A DNA stretch of 64,000 nt from Polaromonas sp047303325 (GCF_047303325.1 NZ_JBKBEX010000012.1:1-64000); one strand, 5' to 3'; positions 8,884-22,395 are shown, counted from the stretch's first letter. The notes: generated by a model not told the origin, from the sequence alone. Numbers and translations: made by a program.

Positions 8884-9254
8884 TTGAAAACGCCAAAATA
8901 ACCGTGCTATAGTCGATGGCTCTGCTGAACACAGCGAACAAATTCTCCGGAATTTGCAGCTACCGCGAAAGCGATAAGTCAGCAGAAAAAAGATCTTGAA
9001 AAGTTGACCGGGACTCAAAATTCGGTATAGAATTCAAGGCTCTGCTGAAAACGAAAGTGCTGATCGCAAAACGATCAGGCGGCAGAAAAAAGAGTCAAAA
9101 AAGTTTGACCGGTGATCAAAAATCGGTGTAGAATCTAAGGCTCAGCTGATCGCAGCAAGGCAAGCAAAATTCTTCGGAATTAGCTGCTAGGCAAGAAAAG
9201 CGAATAACCTTCGGGTTGACTGGGAATTAAAAACCAGTATATAATTTGAGGCTC
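8884..9254 (+). promoter_or_regulatory. Four tandem rRNA promoters P1-P4
   Basis: Four sigma-70-type promoters stand in tandem: TTGAAA 8884 / TATAGT 8908; TTGACC 9004 / TAGAAT 9028; TTGACC 9105 / TAGAAT 9129; TTGACT 9216 / TATAAT 9240. Every spacer is 18 bases and in every case GGCTC (followed by WGCTGA) begins exactly 5 bases after the -10 hexamer, so the start-site region is conserved too. Promoter spacing is 120, 101 and 111 bases, and the intervening sequences are related (GCAGAAAAAAGA and GGAATT blocks), indicating duplication of a promoter unit. A leader of about 250 bases follows before 16S rRNA. Confidence 0.8.
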
Positions 9255-9506
9255 AGCTGATTGCAGCTGACGACGCAAACAAAGCAGCAAACGCTGCCAA
9301 GTGAGCAGTCAGGATCATTAAAAATTTACAGCCGATAAGTATGGGCGTTTGAAGGCGATTGCCAGGTTATTCGTAACCAGGTCTTCTGACCTTAAACGCT
9401 CATAGAGATAGAAAATGTGGACTCATTTATGAGTTCTCATCAATTCCGTTTTTATGAGTTTTCTTCTCGCAGTCAAATGCGGGGAGTTGAAAATATTGCA
9501 GTGATT

Positions 9507-11039
<1,533 letters not shown>

Positions 11040-11148
11040 CTGGAAATATGCAATCAAATTCTTACGCCCATTCTTATCGGCTGTTGTCTTAAACAACAGC
11101 ATTGGTCATCAATCTAATTGGTGCTACCTTCAGTTCAGCTGAATTTGA

Positions 11149-11225
11149 GGGTCTGTAGCTCAGCTGGTTAGAGCACCGTCTTGATAAGGCGGGGGTCGTT
11201 GGTTCGAGCCCAACCAGACCCACCA
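11149..11225 (+). tRNA. tRNA-Ile (GAT)
   Basis: 77-base tRNA in the 16S-23S spacer, with the acceptor stem GGGTCTG / CAGACCC, anticodon GAT at 11183-11185, the TTCGAGCC T-loop region and an encoded CCA end. Ile followed by Ala in this spacer is the standard order in proteobacteria. Confidence 0.97.
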
Positions 11226-11242
11226 AATCAGGTTTGAATTTT

Positions 11243-11318
11243 GGGGGATTAGCTCAGCTGGGAGAGCACCTGCTTTGCAAGCAGGGGGTCGTCGGTTCGA
11301 TCCCGTCATCCTCCACCA
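11243..11318 (+). tRNA. tRNA-Ala (TGC)
   Basis: 76-base tRNA, 17 bases after tRNA-Ile. Acceptor stem GGGGGAT / GTCATCCTCC region, anticodon TGC at 11276-11278, TTCGATCC T-loop, encoded CCA. Confidence 0.97.
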
Positions 11319-11625
11319 CTTATCTCGGGCGTACTTGATTAATGCAAAGCATCTTCTTTGAGGATGTTTTGTGTTAATTGATTCATTTCAATTATTGGCT
11401 GTTCTTTAAAAATTCATAGAGTTAAATCAGCGTTGCTGGCGGAAACTGCACATTCGTAAAGGTTTAGTGCAGACCGTGCCGTCAGCAACATTTAGAGATT
11501 TTTGATTGCGTCAAAAGAAACTTTTAATTTCGGATCAAACCGAATATTGAAAGATACGGCATAACGCGTCTGGTGAAAGACCAGACATCATTCCTTGAAG
11601 ATAACTTGAGAAATCAAAGTTATAG
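11319..11625 (+). other. 16S-23S spacer, 3' part, with boxA-like element
   Basis: No gene is seen between tRNA-Ala and 23S rRNA. A boxA-like antitermination sequence TGTTCTTTAA is at 11400-11409. Bases 11612-11632 form the left strand of the 23S processing stem: they are a perfect 21-base complement of 14497-14517 downstream of 23S, which would be the RNase III substrate. Confidence 0.7.
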
Positions 11626-14504
<2,879 letters not shown>

Positions 14505-14646
14505 TATAACTTTGATTAATTCGAAGTTGTTATGCCAAGTTGACGCATTCAAAAAGCACAGCCCAGCAGCTGTGCGAATCTAAATACAAGCTGATTAGCT
14601 CTATGAATTCGATGGATTGTTCTTTGGACAATCTGTCAAAAAGTTA

Positions 14647-14762
14647 TGCCTGATGACCATAGCAAGTTGGTACCACTCCTTCCCATCCCGAACAGGACAG
14701 TGAAACGACTTAGCGCCGATGATAGTGCGGATTCCCGTGTGAAAGTAGGACATCGTCAGGCT
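14647..14762 (+). rRNA. rrf: 5S ribosomal RNA
   Basis: 116 bases, from TGCCTGATGACC to CATCGTCAGGCT, whose ends pair. The internal CCCGAAC, AGTGAAACG and TAGCGCCGATG segments are the usual 5S blocks. It is the last gene of the operon, with no trailing tRNA. Confidence 0.96.
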
Positions 14763-14774
14763 CTTACAGCAAGG

Positions 14775-14812
14775 AACGCCCGGTTGATTTTTGATCAGCC
14801 GGGCGTTTTCTT
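14775..14812 (+). terminator. Terminator of the rRNA operon
   Basis: AACGCCCGGTTGAT (14775-14788) pairs with ATCAGCCGGGCGTT (14794-14807, one G-T wobble) and is followed by TTTTCTTTT. This is a strong intrinsic terminator 12 bases after 5S. Confidence 0.9.
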
Positions 14813-14850
14813 TTGTGCATTCAGTATTTGAGCCTAGTGACTGGACATTA

Positions 14851-14882
14851 AAAAGCCTGCATGGATTCATGCAGGCTTTTTT
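14851..14882. terminator. Bidirectional terminator between rrn and MBL gene
   Basis: AAAAGCCTGCATG (14851-14863) and CATGCAGGCTTTT (14868-14880) form a perfect 13-bp stem with a GATT loop. T-runs follow on both strands, so it can end rRNA read-through and also the fadD-MBL transcript arriving from the right. Confidence 0.9.
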
Positions 14883-14985
14883 CGTTTGTGGGGGAGGCAG
14901 AAGGACGGAAGAAGATGCCTGGTGAACAGTCCGGCGCAGCGCAAGAGAAAGCTCCCAACGCCAGATACGAATTTACCAAGCAGGC

Positions 14986-15906
14986 TCAAGCATTCGCGAT
15001 GCAGCTGCCGTCCCTCTGTGCGACGCCGGCCGCGACCAGCTCGGCACTGAGCTGCTCTATCCATGCGCGGGCGGGGACATCGGCGAAAAACTTGCCTTTG
15101 ATCTGCATGAAATACGGCGTTTCAATGGCCCACTGCATAAACGCATCAAAATCCTGGCGCTGGGTTTCCAGTAATTTGAATTTCAGCAGGACTTTGGCGG
15201 CATGGTGAGCATGTCTGCCTGGATTGCCGACAAACGAATCCAGGCGTTGGCGCGCGCGCGCCAGCACTTGCGGTGCATACGCGAAGACGCGGCCATGCCC
15301 GGGAACAACGATTTTCGGGTTCAATCGTTCAATCAAATCCAGCGTCGCGGCCACTTCGGAGAAGGCATCTGCCCCTTCGAGTTCGGGAAACACCACGCCA
15401 AACCCGTTTTCCCACAAGGCATCGGCGGAAATAAGTACGCGGCTTCGCGGTTCGAAGAAGATCAGCGAGTGGGGATCATGGCCGGGCGCAGCATGAACCT
15501 CCCACATTTCAGTTCCAAAGAGCTTGGAACTTCCCGGCCGTAGCGCCCGCGTGAAGCCAAATTGCGGGCAAAGCTGTCCGGTCGGCAAATATGTCAGCGC
15601 TACCGGGTCCCAATCAGCGACCTGTTGTGCGTGACCAGGAGGAATCAGGGTGCGGAGATCGGGGTAACGCGCCTGCAAAGCCGCATTGCCGCCGCAGTGA
15701 TCGCTGTGCAAATGCGTGTTGATCAGGATATCGAGTGGCCGCGGGCCCAAAACGGACTCCACCAAGGCCAGCGTCTGCGGCGCATGTGTGCAATACCCGC
15801 TGTCCACCAACACGGTTTCGCCGCCGCCGGTGAACAAAATATTATTGGCGGAGAGCCAGCCGCGCTCAAAAACATGGACCCCCGGCGGCAAATCCGGCTG
15901 GGCCAT
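14986..15906 (-). CDS. MBL-fold metallo-hydrolase
   Basis: Metallo-beta-lactamase-fold protein of 306 residues. The zinc motif HLHSDH gives H65, H67, D69 and H70; further ligand candidates are the His in APGHDPHS, the Asp in ISADALWE and the His in VVPGHGRV. This set is typical of the glyoxalase II-like hydrolase branch. The ATG at 15906 is preferred over an in-frame TTG two codons earlier because GGGA lies 9 bases upstream. The gene starts 24 bases after the fadD stop, so it belongs to that transcript and may hydrolyse a thioester or lactone product, which is inference. There is no signal peptide. Confidence 0.85.
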   Translation of the reverse strand: MAQPDLPPGVHVFERGWLSANNILFTGGGETVLVDSGYCTHAPQTLALVESVLGPRPLDILINTHLHSDHCGGNAALQARYPDLRTLIPPGHAQQVADWDPVALTYLPTGQLCPQFGFTRALRPGSSKLFGTEMWEVHAAPGHDPHSLIFFEPRSRVLISADALWENGFGVVFPELEGADAFSEVAATLDLIERLNPKIVVPGHGRVFAYAPQVLARARQRLDSFVGNPGRHAHHAAKVLLKFKLLETQRQDFDAFMQWAIETPYFMQIKGKFFADVPARAWIEQLSAELVAAGVAQRDGSCIANA

Positions 15907-15930
15907 CAGCAAATTCCCGCGAAAAAGTAC

Positions 15931-17616
15931 TCAGGCTGACGCGCGCAACTCACGCCTGAGGATTTTTCCGACATTGGTTTTGGGGAGGTCATCGCGGAAT
16001 TCAATGTATTTGGGGCGTTTGTAGCCGGTGAGATGCTGCTTGCAATAGGCACTCACCTCGTCTTCGGTCAGCGTAGGGTCATTCTTCACGACAAAAACCT
16101 TGACGGCTTCCCCTTGTTTGTCGTCGGCGATGCCGATGGCGGCGCATTCGACAACGCCTGGGCACAGGGAAATCACGTTCTCAAGCTCATTGGGGAACAC
16201 ATTAAAGCCCGAGACGATGATCATGTCCTTCTTGCGGTCGATGATTTTGGTGTAACCGCGCTCGTCCATGATGCCGATATCGCCGGTGCGCATAAAACCG
16301 TCTGAAGTGAATGCCTTTTTGTTTTCCTCAGCTTGCTGGTAGTAGCCCGTCATGACCTGCGGGCCCTTGATGCAAATCTCGCCGGATTCGCCCAACGCAA
16401 GCGATTTTCCCTCATCGTCCTTGATCGCGACCTCGATGCTGGGCAGGGGCAGGCCTATGGTGCCGGTGAATTCCTTGTTGATCACCGGGTTGTTGGTGCC
16501 GATCGCGCAGGTCTCGCTCATGCCCCAGCCTTCGATCATGGGGCAGCCCGTGACTTGCAGCCAGTGTTTCGCCGTCCCCTCGGATGCGGCCATGCCGCCC
16601 GCCTGGGAGACGCAAAGGCTGGAAAAATCAACCGTCTTGAATTGCGGATGTTGAAGCAGCGCGTTGAACAGCGTGTTGACCGCAGGCAACATATGGAAGG
16701 GTCGCTTCTTGAGAACCTCGATGAATTTGCCGAAGTCGCGAGGGTTGGGAATCAGCGTCAGGTGGGCCCCCCAGCGGATGGTGAGCAGGCACAGCGTCAG
16801 CGCGAAGATGTGGTACAGCGGTAAGGCTGCAATATTGTTGGTTTTGCTGACGTCGCCCACGCGCTTTAAGGCGGGCGTGAACCACTCCTCCGCCTGCAGG
16901 ATCGCGGCAACGATATTGCGATGGGTCAGCACCGCACCCTTCGACAGGCCGGTGGTGCCGCCGGTGTACTGCAGAAACGCAATGGAATCCAGTGTGCTTT
17001 GAGCGGGCTTAAGCGCCAGGCGGCTGCCCTCGGCAATCGCGCGATTGAAAGCGGTGACAGTGCGCCCCTCGCTCAACGGCAGCTTGTAAGCCGGCACCAG
17101 CTTGGCAAGATGGCGGACGGCAAAAGTGATCCACTGGCCGTACCAGAAGCCGAGCAGATCGCCCATGGAGGCTACGACGACCTTCTTCACCGGCGTGCGT
17201 TCAATCACCTCAGCGAGGGTGGCGGCGAAGTTTTCCAGGATGACGATGGTCGTCGCGCCGGAATCGCGCAACTGGTGCTCCAGCTCCCGCGCGGTGTACA
17301 GCGGGTTGACGTTGACGCAGGTGTAACCCGCCCGCAGGATGGCCGCCATGGTGACGGCGAACTGCGGCACATTGGGCAGCATGATGGCCACGCGAGCGCC
17401 GGGCTCCAGGCCCAGGCTCTGCAGCCAGGCGCCCAATGACGACGAGAGCTCGTCGAGTTGCCCATAGCTCATCCAGCGGTCCATGCACACCGAAAAGGGC
17501 TTGGCCGCATTTTTCTTGAAGGAGTCCTCCAGCAGGTGAGTGAGCGAGCGGAACTGTTCGGTGTCGATCTCGTGCGATACGCCTTCGGGATAACTCTTGA
17601 GCCAATGCTTGTTCAT
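15931..17616 (-). CDS. fadD: Long-chain fatty-acid--CoA ligase
   Basis: Acyl-adenylate-forming enzyme of 561 residues, the usual FadD length. It activates fatty acids to acyl-CoA in two steps with ATP. The P-loop-like AMP motif YTGGTTGLSKG is at 217-227, the A5/A7-type motifs GWGMSETCA and YTKIIDRKKDMIIVSGFNVFP lie in the second half, and the C-terminal catalytic Lys is in KTNVGKILRRELR. The N-terminus (MNKHWLKSYPEGVSHEID) matches proteobacterial FadD. It is the first gene of a two-gene transcript with the MBL hydrolase. Substrate chain length is not readable from sequence. Confidence 0.92.
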   Translation of the reverse strand: MNKHWLKSYPEGVSHEIDTEQFRSLTHLLEDSFKKNAAKPFSVCMDRWMSYGQLDELSSSLGAWLQSLGLEPGARVAIMLPNVPQFAVTMAAILRAGYTCVNVNPLYTARELEHQLRDSGATTIVILENFAATLAEVIERTPVKKVVVASMGDLLGFWYGQWITFAVRHLAKLVPAYKLPLSEGRTVTAFNRAIAEGSRLALKPAQSTLDSIAFLQYTGGTTGLSKGAVLTHRNIVAAILQAEEWFTPALKRVGDVSKTNNIAALPLYHIFALTLCLLTIRWGAHLTLIPNPRDFGKFIEVLKKRPFHMLPAVNTLFNALLQHPQFKTVDFSSLCVSQAGGMAASEGTAKHWLQVTGCPMIEGWGMSETCAIGTNNPVINKEFTGTIGLPLPSIEVAIKDDEGKSLALGESGEICIKGPQVMTGYYQQAEENKKAFTSDGFMRTGDIGIMDERGYTKIIDRKKDMIIVSGFNVFPNELENVISLCPGVVECAAIGIADDKQGEAVKVFVVKNDPTLTEDEVSAYCKQHLTGYKRPKYIEFRDDLPKTNVGKILRRELRASA

Positions 17617-17691
17617 ACAAACTCCTTGCGGCTCATTGTGAAAGCCGCCAAGCGGAATCCGTATGGGGCTTGTCCTAATGTGGGCGCGATA

Positions 17692-18432
17692 TCAGGGCCC
17701 GGCAGCGAGCAAATGGCTCAATCGGGTCTCGCAGGTGACAGCATCGTCCTCAAACAGGGAGTGGATCCACGCTGTCTCGCGGTCTTTGATGAGCCTGAGG
17801 AACTCACCCGCGCCGCGCATGGTGGCGAAGGCATCGAAGCCGGTCTCCAGGAAGTGTTGCAGTGAATTCAGCCCGGCCGCGGCTGCGGGTCCGCGCATCA
17901 TTTTGAGCAAGGTGCGAAGGCCGAACGTGCGGGTCAGGCGGTCGAGTTCCTGTCCCAGATGCAGCACCACCTCCAGCTGCCGCTTGCGCGCGGCGATATC
18001 CCCCACGCGGCGCCAGCAGCGGATGTAGCGGGCACATACATTACTCTGGGGCATGCTCCCCATGTCCGCCAGCCACTCGCGCGCCATCAGGTCGTCGAGC
18101 TGCTCCGTCAGCGCGTGCACTTCCGCCAGCGCGGCCGCGGTGTTGACCACAGGCTGCGGAAAAAGCTTGGCGATGGTGCCGGCGATGCGCGCGAACTGCT
18201 GGTCGCGTTCGGCGTAGTCCTTGTCGCTGTAGAGCTCCTGCAGAAAAAACGTGGCCGCGGTTTTATACCGGTGGCTGTGCAGCAGGTCGGAGTAAGTAGC
18301 TTGAAAACGGCGTGCTTGGAAGCGCTTGAGCTCGGCATTGGCCAGAGCCAGTGGCGGATCGGCCCTGTGCTGTTGCCTGAGCTTCGCCACGGTCTCCAGC
18401 GCGTCGTGTATTTGTTGTGCGGAGGCGTCCAT
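17692..18432 (-). CDS. Conserved hypothetical protein (FFLEELY-type)
   Basis: An all-helical, soluble protein of 246 residues, recognisable by the central FFLQELYSDKDYAERD segment (about 88-103), which recurs in a conserved betaproteobacterial family of unknown function. The start MDASAQQIHDAL at 18432 is chosen because a longer open frame upstream would overlap the divergent gene at 18500 and encodes Ser/Ala/Pro-rich sequence unlike a protein. No signal peptide, no known catalytic motif. It lies 75 bases upstream of fadD on the same strand, so a link to lipid metabolism is possible but unproven. Confidence 0.75.
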   Translation of the reverse strand: MDASAQQIHDALETVAKLRQQHRADPPLALANAELKRFQARRFQATYSDLLHSHRYKTAATFFLQELYSDKDYAERDQQFARIAGTIAKLFPQPVVNTAAALAEVHALTEQLDDLMAREWLADMGSMPQSNVCARYIRCWRRVGDIAARKRQLEVVLHLGQELDRLTRTFGLRTLLKMMRGPAAAAGLNSLQHFLETGFDAFATMRGAGEFLRLIKDRETAWIHSLFEDDAVTCETRLSHLLAAGP

Positions 18433-18499
18433 ACAAACCCGGAGTGTATCTAGGTACGGGCCCCTATTGAAACCCAAATGCGCGTGAGAAACTTCCAGC

Positions 18500-19006
18500 A
18501 TGCACAGAAGAACGCTCCTCAAGCTCAGCGCCGCGTCGGCCGCCGTGCTGCTGGTGGCCGGCGGTGCGGCAGCATTGCTGCAGCCGGGCCTGGCCGGTGG
18601 CGCGCTGAGCGCGTCGGGGCGTGAGGTGTTTTCGGCCGTCGGTCGGGCCGTGCTCGACAAAACACTGCCAGCCGATGAGGGCGCGCGGCAAATCGCATTG
18701 AACGGCCTGCTCGGCCGCATCGATGTGCTGGTGCTGTCCTTGCCGCCCTACGCGCAGGCCGAGCTGTCGCAGTTGCTGGCCTTGCTGGCGAGTGCCGCTG
18801 GCCGGCGCGCGCTGGCCGGTTTGAACCAGCCCTGGCATCAGGCCTCCGTCACCGACATCCAGCAGTCGCTTCAGGATATGCGCCTTTCCTGGATGGCACT
18901 GCGGCAGCAGGCCTACGCCGCCTTGCACGACATCACCGCAGGCGCGTATTTCTCCGATCCGGCCAGCTGGGCGCTGCTGGGATATCCCGGGCCCATGAAG
19001 ATATAA
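18500..19006 (+). CDS. Tat-exported small subunit associated with GMC oxidoreductase
   Basis: 168 residues starting MHRRTLLKLSAASAAVLLVAGG, a twin-arginine-type signal followed by a hydrophobic run. The mature part resembles small accessory subunits found next to GMC dehydrogenases (gluconate 2-dehydrogenase subunit 3-like), including a segment starting LSASGREVFSAVGRAVLD and a C-terminal SWALLGYPGP motif. It ends 16 bases before the GMC gene, so they form an operon. By analogy it would carry the flavin subunit, which lacks its own signal, through the Tat system. Assignment to the family is by context and pattern. Confidence 0.7.
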   Translation: MHRRTLLKLSAASAAVLLVAGGAAALLQPGLAGGALSASGREVFSAVGRAVLDKTLPADEGARQIALNGLLGRIDVLVLSLPPYAQAELSQLLALLASAAGRRALAGLNQPWHQASVTDIQQSLQDMRLSWMALRQQAYAALHDITAGAYFSDPASWALLGYPGPMKI

Positions 19007-19022
19007 AGATCCCGAAAGCAGA

Positions 19023-20633
19023 ATGAGCCAACTGAAAGACCCGATCCGCGAAGGCCTCGCGCGCGGCTGGAAAGTGATGGGCGGCGCGTTGCCGCCGGCG
19101 CCCGAAAAACTCAGTTGCGATGTCGCCATCATAGGCAGCGGCGCAGGCGCCGGCGTCACGGCCGAGCTGCTGGCCAAGGCCGGCCTGCAGGTGGTGATGG
19201 TTGAAGAGGGCCCGCTCAAAAGCAGCAGCGACTTCAACCAGAAGGAATCCGAAGCCTATCCTTCGCTCTACCAGGAAAGCGCGGCGCGCAAGACCGAAGA
19301 CAAGGCCATCAATATCCTGCAGGGACGCTGCGTGGGCGGCTCCACCACGGTGAACTGGACCAGCTCCTTTCGTACGCCGGGCTCCACGCTCAAATTCTGG
19401 CAGGACCGGTTCGGGCTGGACGGCTACACCACCGAAGCACTGGCGCCCTACTTTGCCCAGGCGGAGCAGCGCCTGAACATCACGCCCTGGCTGGTTCCCC
19501 CCAACGAGAACAACGACTTGCTGCGCCGGGGTGCGGCCAAGCTGGGGATTCCCGCATCGGCCATTTCGCGCAATGTCAAAGGCTGCTGGAACCTCGGCTC
19601 CTGCGGCCTGGGTTGCCCGACCAATGCCAAACAGTCCATGCTGGTCACCACCATTCCTGCGGCGCTCGACAGGGGCGCGCAGCTGCTGACCGAAACCCGC
19701 GCGGAACGCTTTGAGCTGGCCAACGGCAAGGTCACTGCGCTCTTGTGTCGCAGCGTGGGCGCATCGCCCGGAACGGCGAGCGGCGCAACCAAGATCGTCG
19801 CCAGACACTATGTGCTCGCCGGCGGCGCCATCAATTCGCCGGCCGTGCTGCTGCGTTCGCAGGCGCCGGATCCGCATGGCGTGCTGGGCATGCGGACCTT
19901 TTTGCATCCGGTGGTCATGTCCTCCAGCGTGTTTGAGCAAAAAGTGGAGGCCTGGAGCGGTGCACCGCAAACCATTTACTCCGACCATTTCCTGGAGACC
20001 CAGGCAATAGACGGCCCCATAGGCTACAAGCTCGAAGCCCCGCCGCTGCACCCGGTGATTTTTGCTTCGACCGTGCCGGGCTTCGGCCAGGGCCAGCACG
20101 ACTTGCTCAAATCCTTTCCCTACAACCACACCCTGCTGGCGCTGCTGCGCGACGGTTTCCATGACGAATCAAAGGGTGGGCAGGTCAAGCTGCGCAGCGA
20201 CAACTCCGCCGTGCTGGCCTACCCGCTGACGGACTACGTCATGGAAGGCGCGCGCAGGGCGCTTTTGTCGATGATGGAGATCCAGTTCGCGGCGGGCGCG
20301 AAACAGGTGCTGCCGCTGCACGAGATGGCCCAGCCCTACACCTCCTGGACGCAAGCCCGTGATGCGGTCAAGGCCTTGCCCCTGAAACCCCTGCTGACCC
20401 GGGTGGTGAGCGCCCACGTCATGGGCGGCTGCGGCCTGGCTGGCAACGAACGCCAGGGCGTCGCCCGGCCGGACGGTGTGCATTGGCAAATCGAGAACCT
20501 GTCCATCCACGACGGTTCGCTGTTCCCGACCAGCATAGGCGCGAACCCGCAGCTGTCCATCTACGGCATGGTGAACCGCCTGGCGCAGGGCCTGGCGGCC
20601 AGGCTCTCGGGCCGTGGTGTCACACTGGCCTGA
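19023..20633 (+). CDS. GMC-family FAD oxidoreductase
   Basis: Glucose-methanol-choline-type flavoprotein of 536 residues. The FAD motif GSGAGAG is at 38-44, followed by VVMVEEGP. Other family segments are GRCVGGSTTVNW (about 101-112), an NLGSCGLGCPTNAKQS cysteine-containing loop, AGGAINSPAVLLRS, and the C-terminal catalytic block with SAHVMGGCG (His) and IGANPQLSIYG (Asn). There is no N-terminal signal; the small subunit encoded just upstream probably provides export. Substrates of such two-subunit dehydrogenases include alcohols, sterols and sugar acids; here it is unknown. Confidence 0.88.
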   Translation: MSQLKDPIREGLARGWKVMGGALPPAPEKLSCDVAIIGSGAGAGVTAELLAKAGLQVVMVEEGPLKSSSDFNQKESEAYPSLYQESAARKTEDKAINILQGRCVGGSTTVNWTSSFRTPGSTLKFWQDRFGLDGYTTEALAPYFAQAEQRLNITPWLVPPNENNDLLRRGAAKLGIPASAISRNVKGCWNLGSCGLGCPTNAKQSMLVTTIPAALDRGAQLLTETRAERFELANGKVTALLCRSVGASPGTASGATKIVARHYVLAGGAINSPAVLLRSQAPDPHGVLGMRTFLHPVVMSSSVFEQKVEAWSGAPQTIYSDHFLETQAIDGPIGYKLEAPPLHPVIFASTVPGFGQGQHDLLKSFPYNHTLLALLRDGFHDESKGGQVKLRSDNSAVLAYPLTDYVMEGARRALLSMMEIQFAAGAKQVLPLHEMAQPYTSWTQARDAVKALPLKPLLTRVVSAHVMGGCGLAGNERQGVARPDGVHWQIENLSIHDGSLFPTSIGANPQLSIYGMVNRLAQGLAARLSGRGVTLA

Positions 20634-20676
20634 GATACTGCGGCTTGCTACCGCTTTTTTCTCCTTTGCCTGACCG

Positions 20677-21585
20677 ATGCTGGCCCAACTACAAAGACTC
20701 ATCACCCTGTCCCTGGTCGCCGCGGCCTTTGGCTGGCTGTTCTGGTTTCTCGGCGATTCCCCGTTTCTGGCGGTTGCGGGCTTTCTGGCCATCGCGCTGG
20801 GGTACACCGTTTTTCTGGCCCTCGAATTCGTCGTTCTTCACCACGTCAACAAGCGGGACCCTGAGCCCCGGCCCAGTTGGGGGGAGCTGTTGCGCGCCTG
20901 GCTGGGGGAGACCCTGACGGCGCCGCGCGTGTTCTGCTGGCGCCAGCCTTTTCGCATGAACGTGGTGCCGGACCAACTCGCGCCCGCCGACGCGCTCCAG
21001 GCGCGCCGCGGCGTCGTGTTTGTGCACGGCTTCTTTTGCAACCGCGGCTTGTGGACACCCTGGCTACAGCGCGTCCGCGCTAGCGGGCGGGCTTTTGTTG
21101 CCGTCAACCTTGAACCCCTGTTCGGCTCCATCGACGACTATGCGCCGCAGATCGATGAGGCCGTCCGCCAAGTCACCGAAGCCACCGGGCTGCCGCCGTT
21201 GCTGGTGTGCCACAGCATGGGCGGGCTCGCCGTGCGGGCCTGGCTCAAGCGTATGCGAGCCGAATCCCGCGTCTTCCATGTAGTCACCATAGGCTCGCCG
21301 CATCGCGGAACCTGGCTGGCGCGCTTCGGCCACGGCCACAACGGCCGGCAGATGCGGCTGCAGTCCGACTGGCAGGCCCAACTGGACCACGAGATGCCGG
21401 CGGACCGCCATACGCTGTTCACCTGCTGGTACTCCAATTGCGACAACATCGTGTTCCCGACCTCTACCGCCACCTTGCCGGGCGCCAACAACCGCCTGAT
21501 CCGCGGCGCTGCCCACGTGCAGATGGCATTCCTGCCTGAAGTGATGGATGCCACCCTGGCCATGCTGGAGCGCGAGCCGGGCTGA
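20677..21585 (+). CDS. Membrane-anchored alpha/beta hydrolase (lipase/PGAP1-like)
   Basis: 302 residues. The first 55 hold two hydrophobic helices (about 8-25 and 29-52), which probably anchor the protein in the inner membrane. The hydrolase part has the oxyanion motif VHGFFCNRG (116-124) and the nucleophile elbow CHSMGG with Ser180; a catalytic His is expected in the C-terminal GAAHVQMAFLPEV. This arrangement resembles EstA/triacylglycerol-lipase and PGAP1-like enzymes. It starts 43 bases after the GMC gene on the same strand and may be cotranscribed. The substrate is unknown. Confidence 0.82.
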   Translation: MLAQLQRLITLSLVAAAFGWLFWFLGDSPFLAVAGFLAIALGYTVFLALEFVVLHHVNKRDPEPRPSWGELLRAWLGETLTAPRVFCWRQPFRMNVVPDQLAPADALQARRGVVFVHGFFCNRGLWTPWLQRVRASGRAFVAVNLEPLFGSIDDYAPQIDEAVRQVTEATGLPPLLVCHSMGGLAVRAWLKRMRAESRVFHVVTIGSPHRGTWLARFGHGHNGRQMRLQSDWQAQLDHEMPADRHTLFTCWYSNCDNIVFPTSTATLPGANNRLIRGAAHVQMAFLPEVMDATLAMLEREPG

Positions 21586-21732
21586 ATAACAGGGCCGCCG
21601 GAGCGGTGGAATTCGGCAATCCGGGCGGATTCGTGTGAATTTCTCACAAGAATGACCCGTCATATTCACTATCTACATTGGGCCGGGCTTTTTATGCTCG
21701 TCTTCATCTATTTGTAGGATGGAGTGCCTCCC

Positions 21733-22395
21733 GTGACCCTGTTTGCACAGCCCAATGCCGTCTTCCTGGAGGCCGCGCCTTCATTTCCCCTGGACGAGAC
21801 CGATTCGGTGCCCGCCCTGCTCGCCTTCCTGGTGGATGAGCTGGCCCACGGGGTGCTTGTCGTCAGCGCCCAGGGAAAGCTCCTGCACGTCAACCAGGCC
21901 GCCCGGCGCGAGCTGGACCGCTGCGTCGTACTGGGTGCGGAGCGGGGCGAGTTGAAAGTCCTCATGCCACCCGATGCCAAGGCTTTCCAGACCGCCCTGG
22001 GCAAAGCCATAGCGGGCAAGCGCGGCCTCATCAGGCTGGCGGGCGAGGGCGCGGATTTCACCCTGGCCCTGGTGCCGCTGCAGCGCCAGATGGGCGTGCC
22101 CTGCGACCGGATCGCGCTGGTGCTGTCGCGTGTGGGTGTGAGCGAGTCCGGTGTGTTCGGCGCGTTTGCCCGCAACCACGGCCTCACCCACACGGAAGAG
22201 CAGGTGCTGGTCCTCCTGTGCCGCTGCCTGAGCACGCCCGAGATCGCCATCCAGATGAAAGTCGCGGTCTCCACCGTGCGCAGCCACGTGCGCAGCCTGT
22301 GCGCCAAGACCGCTTCCAGCGGCGTCCGGGAACTGGTCAACCGCGTGGCGATTTTGCCACCCATCGCCCCCGCGCCGGTCGGACAGATTCATTGA
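21733..22395 (+). CDS. LuxR-family (PAS-like sensor + HTH) transcription regulator
   Basis: 220 residues. The C-terminal LuxR-type helix-turn-helix (about 145-200) reads LTHTEEQVLVLLCRCLSTPE, then the recognition segment VAVSTVRSHVRSL. The N-terminal half has a PAS-like pattern (HGVLVVSAQGKLLHVNQAAR), so it may bind a small ligand. The GTG at 21733 is preferred because GGAG sits 8 bases upstream; an in-frame GTG at 21724 is also possible. The neighbouring Crp-type regulator starts 42 bases downstream. No receiver domain is present. Confidence 0.8.
   Translation: MTLFAQPNAVFLEAAPSFPLDETDSVPALLAFLVDELAHGVLVVSAQGKLLHVNQAARRELDRCVVLGAERGELKVLMPPDAKAFQTALGKAIAGKRGLIRLAGEGADFTLALVPLQRQMGVPCDRIALVLSRVGVSESGVFGAFARNHGLTHTEEQVLVLLCRCLSTPEIAIQMKVAVSTVRSHVRSLCAKTASSGVRELVNRVAILPPIAPAPVGQIH

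Noticed and set aside
18433..18720. Longer N-terminus for the conserved hypothetical protein
   Set aside because: It would overlap the divergent Tat-signal gene by more than 200 bases and has no protein-like sequence.
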